Shown here: piece after piece, positions 1 through 8,577 of the stretch | How the letters are laid out: each line of letters begins with the position of its first letter | How positions within the stretch are numbered: the first letter of the stretch is position 1 | Assembly: GCA_003118195.1 (NCBI GenBank) | Contig: BEXV01000963.1 | Location: 25,354 to 51,979, forward strand | From: Hemicentrotus pulcherrimus | Taxonomy: Eukaryota > Echinodermata > Echinoidea > Camarodonta > Strongylocentrotidae | Direction: 5' to 3' | Length of the DNA stretch: 26,626 nt | Made by a program: the position numbers and the translations under genes | Notes under the pieces: model-generated | Database searches by the model: none | Told to the model about the DNA's origin: nothing | What the model saw: only the letters and a program-made list of their open reading frames with translations

Positions 1-7
1 CCCCCCC

Positions 8-156
8 CCCCTCTCAAAAAATGAAATGGAAGCTCTTATTATACCAATTATGGGAAAGAATGTGTTTTGTTATATGCTAGATGATCAACCTTTTCTGATC
101 GATTCCACAACGTTTCTTTCACATTGCAATCGCATGACCAGAACTGGTCTATACCT
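8..156 (+). CDS. Possible upstream exon of the membrane-protein gene
   Basis: One plus frame is open from the window edge to a possible GTAAAT donor at 157, including a protein-like stretch (GKNVFCYMLDDQPFLIDS). However, that donor leaves phase 2, whereas the next exon (266) needs one preceding base, so the two do not join directly. A donor at 147 (GTCTAT) would fit the phase but is weak. Either an exon or base is missing, or this is not coding. The C run at the window edge makes an assembly error plausible. Confidence 0.25.
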
Positions 157-265
157 GTAAATGTTAGTTCTTTTTAATCTTTTTTTAATTCAGTTTTGGT
201 GTGTTTAATCTTGATTGCTATAATAATGAAATTAATTGCTCATTGGCCACATCTTTTGTTATCAG

Positions 266-425
266 CGTTCCGTCCAATGTTTAAGGTTGTGGATTTCACA
301 ACAGGAGAAGCTAGTCTCTTTGAAGGCCTCTACACTCTGACTGTGCTGGGTGGGAGCCATTCAAGTGAAGACGATATCATGCTCTTTACACCAGAGGAGC
401 AGCAAAGATATAATAACTTAGATAT
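266..425 (+). CDS. Membrane-protein gene, exon 1 in window
   Basis: Acceptor TTGTTATCAG before 266 and donor GTAAGTAG at 426. The frame reads through VVDFTTGEASLFEGLY and ends after two bases of an Ile codon completed by the next exon. GC content is clearly above the flanks. Residues 1-53 are part of the ectodomain. An alternative acceptor at 192-193 would extend the same frame upstream through a hydrophobic stretch. Confidence 0.72.
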
Positions 426-3400
426 GTAAGTAGACTAATCCCATCTGGAGCCTGTTTCACAAAGACTAAGATCGAAAAAAGTTGGACTTAACTATGGTAG
501 GCTGTTCATGCCACTTGTTCTTCTTACCATTCCTGGCATTGGTTTCTAAAGGGACGTATAAATCGTGGCCACAAATCTACAGAATTTACATTTATTGATA
601 ATTCATTATTGAAGGAAAAAATAATATCTAAATATTCATTATGATAAGAGCAACCAGTGGCATGAATGGCCTGCCATAGTTGAGTCCAACTTAAAAGTCG
701 ATCCTAGTCTTTGTGAAACACTTCTCAGTGTATGGTTAGCATTATTTGGATATCTTTCTTCTTGGTTCCTTTTTGCAATTGTGCCGCATTTCATTTGCGT
801 TTGTCTTTTTATTGCTGATTCGAAACCAAATATTGAATTACTAGATAACCAAGGGAATTTGACCTTAGTTCTACAATTCTTGGAACTATTGTTGATTGTA
901 TGGATTAAATGATTATTATTATTAAAATAAAAAAGCGTTACAGGTGAATGAGCATGAGAATTTTCATCACATGCCTCATCTCCTGTGTAATGCTAAATTC
1001 ATTTCAAACTGCCTACTGTAAGGAAGTTATAAGTCTATTATATTTGTGGCAAGTATATAGGTATGAATTTGATCAACGTTCATGCTTCAGATAGTGCCGG
1101 CAAGTCTGGTCAGGTTAAGTATAAAATTTGTATGATTTGATCAGAAAACTTAATTGTTGACATGATTATCATATCCTGCTTGAAAGCCCCTCTGCAATAG
1201 TTTGGCATGGAGGATTTTACCTCCCTGCAAGGTAACTGTCAAGTGGTTATCTCATCATTGAAAAAACAACTTGTACTTTATTTGAAATGTATACGTAACA
1301 TGAGAAATATGAAAATAAATCAAATGAAATGAAATGAAATAATCAAATCAGCTCTCAATTAACATAAGAAAAAGGGCAACACGGGGGATCAACAAGTACT
1401 CTTAGGCAATGCTGGCTGTATAGAGGGCGCAAGTAGCTATAAGTAGTGCAGTGGGGCTTAAAATAGTTTTTTATTTCATTCCATGTAGATCTGGATCACG
1501 CATATGGCAGCCTGTCAGGGTAGAGAGCATAATAAACGACTCCATTCCTGTATACTCGCTTCATAACAACACCATCAAGTGGATCTGCAAAGGGGGATCC
1601 CCCTGCTCTGATGTCCCACCGGGCAAACTTCTACGCAGCCCCGAGTACTATTTACTCATTGAGATGTCAAACCATGGAGTCAATGCAGACTCGACCTATT
1701 GTCATTATGATCTGCAGTTTGTTGTGCACGTGCATGGCATGGATATTGGGACCAAGAGCGCAGTGTTTATTGTTGTGGTAAGTGATTGTTGTTGTGGTAA
1801 GTGATTGTTGTTGTGGTAAGTGATAATTGTTTGGCAAATGATTGTTGTTGGGGTTAGTGAAAATTGTTTGGCAAGTGAGTATCGGTTGTGGTAAGTGATA
1901 ATTGTTGTGGCAAGTGATTATCATTGTGGTAAGTGATTATTGTTGTGGTAAGTGATTGTTGTTGTGGTAAGTGATAATTGTTTGGCAAATGATTGTTGTT
2001 GGGGTCAGTGAAAATTGTTTGGCAAGTGAGTATCGTTGTGGTAAGTGATAATTGTTGTGGCAAGTGATTATCATTGTGGTAAGTGATAATTGTTGTGGCA
2101 AGTGATTATCGTTGTGGTAAGTGATAATTATTGTGGTAAGTGATTACTGTTGTGGTAAGTGATTATTGTTGTGGGGAGTGATTGTTGTTGTGGTAAGTGC
2201 TGGACGTCATTGTTCAATATTTTAATGGAGTACAATATTGTGATATCCTACAGTATGTAACGAGCAATTTCATCGGTATCTTTGCCCTAAAAATGAAATG
2301 AAAACCGTAACAAAACAAGGAATATTTGTTCCTTTAGTCAGACGTGTTAAAGAACTAAATCACAGATGAAAAGTAAACATGTATACGTACGGTAAGAATC
2401 CTGTGTCATTGTAGAAGTCAGAAGGTATCTTTCTCTCATTTTATCATTGCTTTACGTTCTCTCCTTGGATATTTCACAAATGCTATAACGCATTGTACAC
2501 CTCTACTCATGTCTCACCTGTATTTCTCTCAATCTCTTCTTCTCATGAATTGTAATTACATTCAAGATTTCAAGATTTCAAATTTATTCATGTTTCCAAC
2601 AAAACATTACAAATCAATTATAAGCATTTATAACACATTTAAGAAATACATGTTGAAAACAGAGGGGTCCACTAAAAGCAATGCTCGTACAAGTGTGAAC
2701 ACCTCAAATGATACTTAATTGTTTAGGCAACTCACTTTTCATTTGACACAAATCATTCAAGCATTTGAACACTATGCTGTATTCAGCTTTCATATCTCAA
2801 TGCTCAAATAAGCCATCCTCTTAAATCATCGGAATGAAATAGATAAAATGAATATACTTTCTTAATTTCTAGTGTCATTTATGCACAATCTTTTCCCTCT
2901 CCCTGCCTATCCCGGCCTGCAGTGGTCTTTTGTGGTAACCATACTGGTCGTCTGCCTCTTTGTTGTATGCAACTACAAGGAAAGGCGCTTGTGGAATCGC
3001 TTGAAGACACCCTGCAATAGACGTGACCGTACTCGGAGGGTCGTACCGGTCAGCAGCGATTCATCAGAGGAGATTGAGCTGGAAGTACACTACAGGGAAG
3101 GCACAGATCATAGGCCGATTGGTAAGTCAAACATTCTCTGAACATAATTAGCGAAAGGGTAAATTACCATTAGTAATCATTTTTGACCTATATGTTGGAG
3201 GGAAAACACATGTCTGATGATAGCAAAGGAAAATGTTGGTACAACTGCAGAATACAAGAAACTGTAAGCTTAACCCCGACACTATGGCACTCTCAAAAAT
3301 TAATAATAATCGTTAATTTGAATGTTTCCAAGTGGGACTTTTGATAAACTTGTTTGATCTAACTTTCCCTTATGCAGTGATACAAGTTAAATCAATATCT

Positions 3401-4773
3401 AGACTCAATGAGCCTCCACTTTAAGCCAAATTCTACAAATGTATTCATATTTTAACTTTGAGAAATTGTTGCGCCCACCCTTTAAAAAAACTATGGAGAT
3501 GAATACAGATCAGGGTCACATCATGGGCAGCTTAATATCAAAGTCAAACATTCAAAAAGCTAGAGTAAATCAGTAAAATTGAAGAGGGAAACTGCTGTAA
3601 AAACAATATTTCTAGTAAGTTCAGGAAACTTTCTTGTCTTATTTTGTGGTCTTATAAAATGCTATTTGAATATTGAATTGCTTTGCAGAGTAATTTCACA
3701 ATATATATCTATATTTATATATATTATCTTTATTGTTGAAGGATTTGAATCTAGCCTTGTTTTTTCTTTTTCCATTTATGATAATTCAGGATTATCCACA
3801 ACAAGCACTGTCATCGAAAGATTAGTAAAAAATGATGAAGATTATTATGGCTTCCCTCCAGATGGTAAGTTACATCATGTTAGAGTTCAAGAGAATTGCT
3901 GTGATCGTACAGAAGTCTGACATGTACAAATAAAATTAATATTGGGAAATTGAATACATTTTTAAACATTTCCCTTATAGGTAGTTCATTTTATTTATTC
4001 TTTCACAAACATTTGTACATAGGATTTTAATAAAAAAGTAACAGTCAGAGCAGATTATCAATATAACAGACATAATTTGAAATGCAATACTACTATTCAA
4101 CATGAAAGAAAGAGGAGACCTTATAGAAGCTGGGCTTGTTAGAGCAAGGTCCCCAAACAGAATAATGAGAATATAAAACCTGCATCTGTCTTCAGTCCTT
4201 TTCCAATTTGTGTTCTCCTTTTGTTTATGGTGCAATAAACCTGTAATCTGAATTCTTTATTCTAATATATGGCTTAGAATAAAGGCATTTTTTTTAATCA
4301 TCGGAATAAATTCAAATTTTTCAGAGTGCAAGAAAAATGATAACGATAATAAATAAATCAAGTTTCATAATATGCACAATACTTCCAAGGTTCTCTACAG
4401 TAGTTTGTTGATAATTTCATTTTTATAGATAATTACGTTTGCAAATATTCAAATGATTATTGAAATATTTCATAGCAAAACAACTTATATACCAAACATA
4501 TTTCCCAGGAACAAGATGTATAGCTTGACAAAATGATATTTTTAGATACATAAGTGTATGTCATCATTGATGTTTGAACCATGATTTTTGTTTCAAGCGA
4601 CTTTGTAACAGTTTATTTGTGTCTAATTTCATGATTTATATTCGTCATTGCTCATTTCAGAATCTGATGAATTAGAAACGATCACAGGAAACATGTACTC
4701 ATCAAGACATAGAACAAACAGCCTCCACCATCGCTCCATTTCATCCAATATTCTAGATCGATCAAAGACGTGA
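266..4773 (+). CDS. Unrecognised single-pass membrane protein, 3' five exons (5'-partial)
   Basis: Join of 266-425, 1489-1777, 2923-3121, 3790-3864 and 4661-4773. Every junction is GT-AG, phases agree (2, 0, 1, 1), and the result is 278 residues ending in TGA. Residues 1-144 look extracellular or lumenal, with sequons N70-D-S and N80-N-T and cysteines at 87, 93 and 125. A 22-residue hydrophobic stretch (about 145-166) spans the exon 2/3 junction and is followed by a strongly basic segment (KERRLWNRLK, NRRDRTRR), giving a positive-inside, type I-like topology. The tail of about 110 residues has an acidic SSDSSEEIELE stretch and Arg-directed Ser sites (RHRTNS, HHRSIS). The N-terminus lies outside the window or in an unresolved exon before 266. 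I do not recognise the family and assign no function. It converges on USP34. Gene existence is well supported; the exon 2/3 junction has an alternative (see findings). Confidence 0.75.
453..720. mobile_element. MITE-like element with long terminal inverted repeats
   Basis: About 65 bp at 453-517 (TGTTTCACAAAGACTAAGAT...) is an imperfect inverted copy of 656-720 (...CCTAGTCTTTGTGAAACA), with an AT-rich interior and no ORF. It sits in the first intron of the membrane-protein gene. Non-autonomous DNA transposon by structure; superfamily not determined. Confidence 0.7.
721..1488 (+). other. Remainder of intron 1
   Basis: AT-rich intron sequence with a short AATGA-type repeat (about 1319-1342); nothing else recognised. 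Confidence 0.6.
1489..1777 (+). CDS. Membrane-protein gene, exon 2 (ectodomain)
   Basis: Acceptor CCATGTAG and donor GTAAGTG at 1778. Encodes residues 54-150 with both N-glycosylation sequons and the three ectodomain cysteines, ending in the hydrophobic VFIVV that begins the membrane helix. The donor is also the first unit of the adjoining minisatellite. A second donor 19 bp on (1797) is the only other one reachable before an in-frame stop at 1802-1804. Confidence 0.8.
1778..2199 (+). repeat. 19-bp minisatellite built from the 5' splice site
   Basis: About 22 units plus a partial, each 18-20 bp, of the form GTAAGTGATTGTTGTTGTG and variants, starting exactly at the exon 2 donor. Thirteen units begin with GTAAGTG and five with GCAAGTG. 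A block of eight units is duplicated with a 151-bp period (1797 and 1948 are equivalent starts), so there is a higher-order repeat. Confidence 0.95.
2558..2720. repeat. Possible interspersed repeat fragment
   Basis: TTCAAGATTTCAAATTTATT followed by a GAGGGGTCCACTAAAAGCAATGCTC segment resembles in layout the sequence after the LINE fragment at 19971-20190 (TTTGATTTGATTTATT... GAGGGCTACAGAAATAAGCA). Weak similarity judged by eye. Confidence 0.3.
2923..3121 (+). CDS. Membrane-protein gene, exon 3 (membrane helix, basic cytoplasmic start)
   Basis: A long pyrimidine tract (CTTTTCCCTCTCCCTGCC) leads to CAG at 2920-2922; the exon opens with WSFVVTILVVCLFVVC and ends at a GTAAGTC donor. This acceptor is phase 0, as exon 2 requires, and fuses VFIVV to WSFVV into one 22-residue helix. 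An upstream acceptor at 2871-2872 (TTCTAG) keeps the same exon frame but fits only an exon 2 extended to 1796. Confidence 0.72.
3122..3789 (+). other. Intron 3 of the membrane-protein gene
   Basis: AT-rich; no repeat or ORF that I can support. Confidence 0.6.
3790..3864 (+). CDS. Membrane-protein gene, exon 4
   Basis: Acceptor GATAATTCAG and donor GTAAGTTA; 75 nt, phase 1 to phase 1. Encodes cytoplasmic residues including TTSTVIERLVKNDEDYYGF. Because it is symmetric and a multiple of three, it could be skipped without a frameshift. Confidence 0.7.
3865..4660 (+). other. Intron 4 of the membrane-protein gene
   Basis: AT-rich, with a segment at about 3985-4260 (TTTATTTATTCTTTCACAAA ... AAGCTGGGCTTGTTAGAGC) that may be a decayed interspersed repeat. 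No coding content. Confidence 0.5.
4661..4773 (+). CDS. Membrane-protein gene, terminal coding exon
   Basis: Acceptor TTGCTCATTTCAG precedes 4661; the frame continues in phase 1 for 36 residues to TGA at 4771-4773. The tail is Ser/Arg/His-rich (RHRTNSLHHRSISSN), typical of a disordered, phosphorylatable cytoplasmic end. Confidence 0.72.
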
Positions 4774-5135
4774 TGTCTTGTTTTGTAAATAGTTTGATGC
4801 AAATTTTTATATTACTGATGTTGAGAGATAAAGCTGATGATTTTGAAGCGGTACTCTCAAATCTGCTATCCCTTTGATAGACTCACTAGGTAATTAATGT
4901 GAACATTGCTTTGCCAATATGAAGATATCAATTCCTTTTGTGAGAGGTGGAAAAATTGTCAGTAGAATTGAAAATGACTACCTACCTCAAAAATGAATTG
5001 CCCTAGGGTAAAAGTAAAAAAAAGGAAGGACCATTTGGTACTGACCTCTACCGGGTTGAAGAGAGGATTCAAGCGATCCAAAATCAATGGCCATGTTGAA
5101 AGGATAACAATTTTCACCAATCTGTAATCTTTAAC

Positions 5136-5334
5136 CACAGATTAAGATGTGAAACTGTCACCTTTTATGTATTGAACTGACTACATGTAATATAGTATGC
5201 CTTGAAAGCAAGGAAGAGAACAGAGTTTTTCACAAAACAATCATGTTTTGGGTTGCTAAGAACGGGCGACTTTACTATAGTACATGTAGTCAGTTCAATA
5301 CATAAAAGGTGACAGTTTCACATCTTAATCTGTG
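5136..5334. repeat. Perfect 54-bp inverted repeat with 91-bp spacer
   Basis: 5136-5189 is the exact reverse complement of 5281-5334 (outer ends CACAGATTAAGATGTG / CACATCTTAATCTGTG); pairing continues inward for several bases with a mismatch. It lies in the probable 3' UTR, so the transcript could fold into a long duplex. Confidence 0.92.
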
Positions 5335-5338
5335 CTTA

Positions 5339-5370
5339 GATATATATTTATATATATATATATATATAGA
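5339..5370. repeat. TA dinucleotide microsatellite
   Basis: Imperfect (TA)n tract directly after the inverted repeat. Confidence 0.85.
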
Positions 5371-5771
5371 CTGCAATCTGCGAATTTCCACTGAGCTCAT
5401 TCTGAGGACCATCAAATTCATTCATATAGAGATTGTAAATCCAAAAGATCCTGATTAAAATCATTTTCATAGCCGTTTTCTTTTACTATTCTAAAAGCTA
5501 CTGGAAATTTCTGAAGCGATAGTGGTTTGTGAAATCTTATCCATTGACAGGTTTACATGATAAGAGGAAAACATTTTGGCGAGTCCTCAAGATGAACTTA
5601 CAACAGAAGGGTTAACCAGTGAATTGAAGACAAAATGATATAAACTGAGTTTATGCATACATGTTTGTTGTCTATTAGTGGTTAGTGGTCTTTTTTGATT
5701 TATGTAAAACAGTAATGAAGGAGGATGTTTTAGTGTAAGTAGCTGTGTCATGTGCATTCCATAAAGCTTGG

Positions 5772-5777
5772 AATAAA
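5772..5777 (+). terminator. Candidate poly(A) signal AATAAA
   Basis: Canonical hexamer about 1 kb after the stop codon, followed within 30 bp by a long T run (about 5802-5820) that could act as the downstream U-rich element. Confidence 0.4.
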
Positions 5778-6001
5778 TGCTTGAAGAATTAGAAGTAATA
5801 ATTTATTTTTTTTTTTTTTTAAATTGTACAGTATTCAGTCATTATGCAATCACTTAAATCAAATTCCAATTTTTGTATTACTGTTTTAATGCTCCATTGT
5901 GAAGAATGCAATGGAATGAAATTTACCATTTGACTTGAACATTACAGGTATCTGTATGGTAATGGTGTAAATATGTGAATATATGCACAGATTTGTACAA
6001 A

Positions 6002-6007
6002 AATAAA
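6002..6007 (+). terminator. Second candidate poly(A) signal AATAAA
   Basis: Canonical hexamer 230 bp after the first; a distal alternative 3' end for the plus-strand gene. Confidence 0.3.
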
Positions 6008-6160
6008 GTTATCCATCAATGGAAGAAAACAAAATTGTAATTTCTATTACAATGCTACAAGCTATAAACCATTCAGACATTCAAAGCGTTTTGTGTTTTT
6101 CAAAGGCTGTCCCCATTTCTAACGCCTACGCCTGAAATCCAGTTAAAAAATGGAAGATAC

Positions 6161-6210
6161 AAAGTGATTCAGCCGAGGACGCAGGTTCAAATCTGAGTCG
6201 CGTCTTTTGA
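6161..6210 (+). mobile_element. Possible tRNA-derived SINE head fragment
   Basis: GTGATTCAGCCGAGGACGC followed by GGTTCAAATCT, a box-B-like motif. Short and degenerate; low confidence. Confidence 0.25.
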
Positions 6211-6381
6211 ATGGTGATGTTATAGGTCGGTCTCAAAACATAATCATATCTGGTTGATACACGTCTTTAAAAACCCAATTACACACACATACTCATAAGT
6301 TTCTGATATTTCCTGTTTCATAGAATAGCTGAGCTGTGAGTACACATTAAACAGGAGCTCGCCACATTCCCAAATATGTGT

Positions 6382-6723
6382 TTAAAGTGATTGGCCAACA
6401 TTGTTAGGAATTTAAAAATATCTAATTCTGTTACTTGAAAATGGTATAAACATGCAAGGTATAATTTTAAAATATGGCTCTGAGAGTCTCAAGTCATAAA
6501 ACCTATGGGAAATATTTGAAAACTCGAGTAACGGTCTCTATTTATAAGGTCTCAGAGACGCGATATTATACAAAATCGTGGTTTGCGTTGAACTTACAGC
6601 TTTTCAGTCTAAACAATGGTAGTTTTCAGGGTTTTTGAGTACTAATACTTGTACCCATACATGTTTCATTTAGTTTGAGAATTTTTTAGATCGGCTGTTC
6701 GCAAAGCTAGCCAATCACTTTAA
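6382..6723. mobile_element. MITE with TTAA target-site duplication
   Basis: TTAA at 6382-6385 and 6720-6723 flanks a 334-bp element beginning AGTGATTGGCCAAC and ending GCTAGCCAATCACT (inverted, about 12 of 14 matching). No ORF. TTAA duplication is typical of piggyBac-type transposition, but the ends lack the usual CCC start. Confidence 0.65.
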
Positions 6724-8441
6724 TCATTTCCAAATGTGTTACTCACTCAGTGAAGTTAGAAACAAGAACACAATTGCCCCATCATTCCACATGATCCAAA
6801 TTAGCACTGTGAGTGTGTTTAGAGAAGCCTCTGTCTCATGGATAAAGTAAATATACAAATGGATTTATAAACATGATATCACATTCACACATAAAATGAA
6901 CCACTTCAGTCTGTTAAAATTGTTATTTCATTGTTGCAATAAAGCGAGTTTATTCAATAGACACATTTCATTTTAAAACACTTTCGAGAGAGCCACAAGT
7001 TTTAAGTGCAGTGCATATGAATCGTAACTCTCACATCTTTCACCATCTATTTCATATCACTTAAATACGCAGGCAATAACTGTACAAGAATTTGCAGATC
7101 GCAGTGTTGTATATTTTGCAATGTATGGAGGAAAAAAAATACAAACTTCACCATGACATTACAATGAACAAGACCTTTCCATTTTCTTTCTTCATAACTC
7201 TTCTCTTTTGTCAAAAGAATCCAAATGAAAGAACACGTGAAAGCATGGTATCAAATTTTGAACCATGTTCATTAAAAAAAAATGTATTCTACAGTACTAC
7301 TAACTTTTCGTTTGCAAAAGACTTTTGTGAATCTCGTACATAATCCAGATACACAAAAATTCATGAGGCAAAGCATGTGAATCAACACTGAATGTTTGCA
7401 AGTTGCGGAAGTTTCTGGTTTTAAAGTACAAGCATGTTAACCCTTCAAGACGTTCCGGTCTAGCACCATACATATCTTTGATACTTCTAAGAAATTGTTG
7501 CTAGTCTTTCCTTCACTTCATAATTCTATTTTCTTTTGTGCAATATTGAAAGAACTTACTGGTCTCTTTGTTCTGTCAAAATTGAATTTTTATTTAAAAA
7601 AAGAAGGAATAGCTGGCTTAATATAGAGGACTAATTACTTGAAAACCTCATTTGCATATTGTTAAAAAACCATAAAATCAGCACCACCCCTACCCCCAAT
7701 AAAAAGACACACACATTCAAATCATTAGGGATTACAGAGCAAAAGGGAAAGCATGATTTCATTTCCATGCTTGCACAAGTTAACTTCTGTGCACTTGCAC
7801 ATAGGAGCATCAACTACACATGTAATACACTCACAAAATTGCTTTTCCTTTCATCCACATACTATTTAACCAATACATTTCTCTTTACCGAAGTAACATT
7901 TGAAGCTGACATCTCAAAACATAGTCGCCGGTATTTAACCCAAAACATTCAGAGCAAATATTTTTAATCATTGATCCCCTTTGATGTCAGTAAATAAAAG
8001 TATCAAGTTTTACTTGCTTAAACTTCTTCTTTAGTTACGGACAACACCATATTAATCGGATTAGTTTTATAGACGGCAATATGATTAGTTTCATTTGCAT
8101 TTATCCTCAAAATAGTCACTGCTTTCAAACATATATATATATATATATATAAGGACCATTTTCCAGGCAGCCAAAGTTATGTGCTGTCCATACAGGTGGC
8201 ATACAAACTTATTTCACTTGAGTTGGCAGATGGATATAACAAATATCTCTCATGTTCTATCTTGGCTGTTTTGAAATTGTACAATATAAGCCATAATGAT
8301 GATAACCGGTAGACATTATGGGATGGCTATGAATGAGAAATGTTATGAAAATTGTGCAGCCAAAAAGTTATTGCATGTACATATAACTAATTTTGATAAC
8401 TGGGTTTTTATAAATGTAATGCTGTCTGGAAGAAATTTCAA
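6724..8441. other. Intergenic AT-rich DNA
   Basis: Contains an AT microsatellite at 8131-8151 and small unconvincing ORFs (7092-7343, 7659-7967) with AT-driven composition and no family resemblance. Nothing else supported. Confidence 0.55.
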
Positions 8442-8577
8442 TTATTTAAACATATTTGTGGCTTACACCCAGTAAATAAGATCGATTGATCAATCTGTAT
8501 TGTGAGACTTGTTTTTCAATACAGATCGATCAATAAATCTTATTTACTGGGTGTAAGCCACAAATATATTTAAATAA
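8442..8577. mobile_element. Near-perfect 136-bp hairpin (foldback element)
   Basis: About 60-bp arms (from TTATTTAAACATATTTGTGG inward; mirrored at the right end) pair with few mismatches around a loop of about 14 bp (TGAGACTTGTTTTT). Both arms include the GGCTTACACCCAGTAAATAAG segment. Foldback MITE or remnant of an inverted insertion. Confidence 0.85.

Larger units (their letters stand above)
4774..6020 (+). other. Probable 3' UTR of the membrane-protein gene
   Basis: No coding potential. It holds a perfect 54-bp inverted repeat (5136-5334), an AT microsatellite, and AATAAA signals at 5772 and 6002. If the first signal is used the 3' UTR is about 1.0 kb. Inferred from position and signals only. 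Confidence 0.5.

Noticed and set aside
1667..2063. Minus-strand ORFs rich in Thr, Asn, His and Leu
   Set aside because: They are translations of the 19-bp minisatellite, not genes.
1778..2199. CRISPR-like array
   Set aside because: Contiguous short tandem units without spacers, in an intron of a eukaryotic gene.
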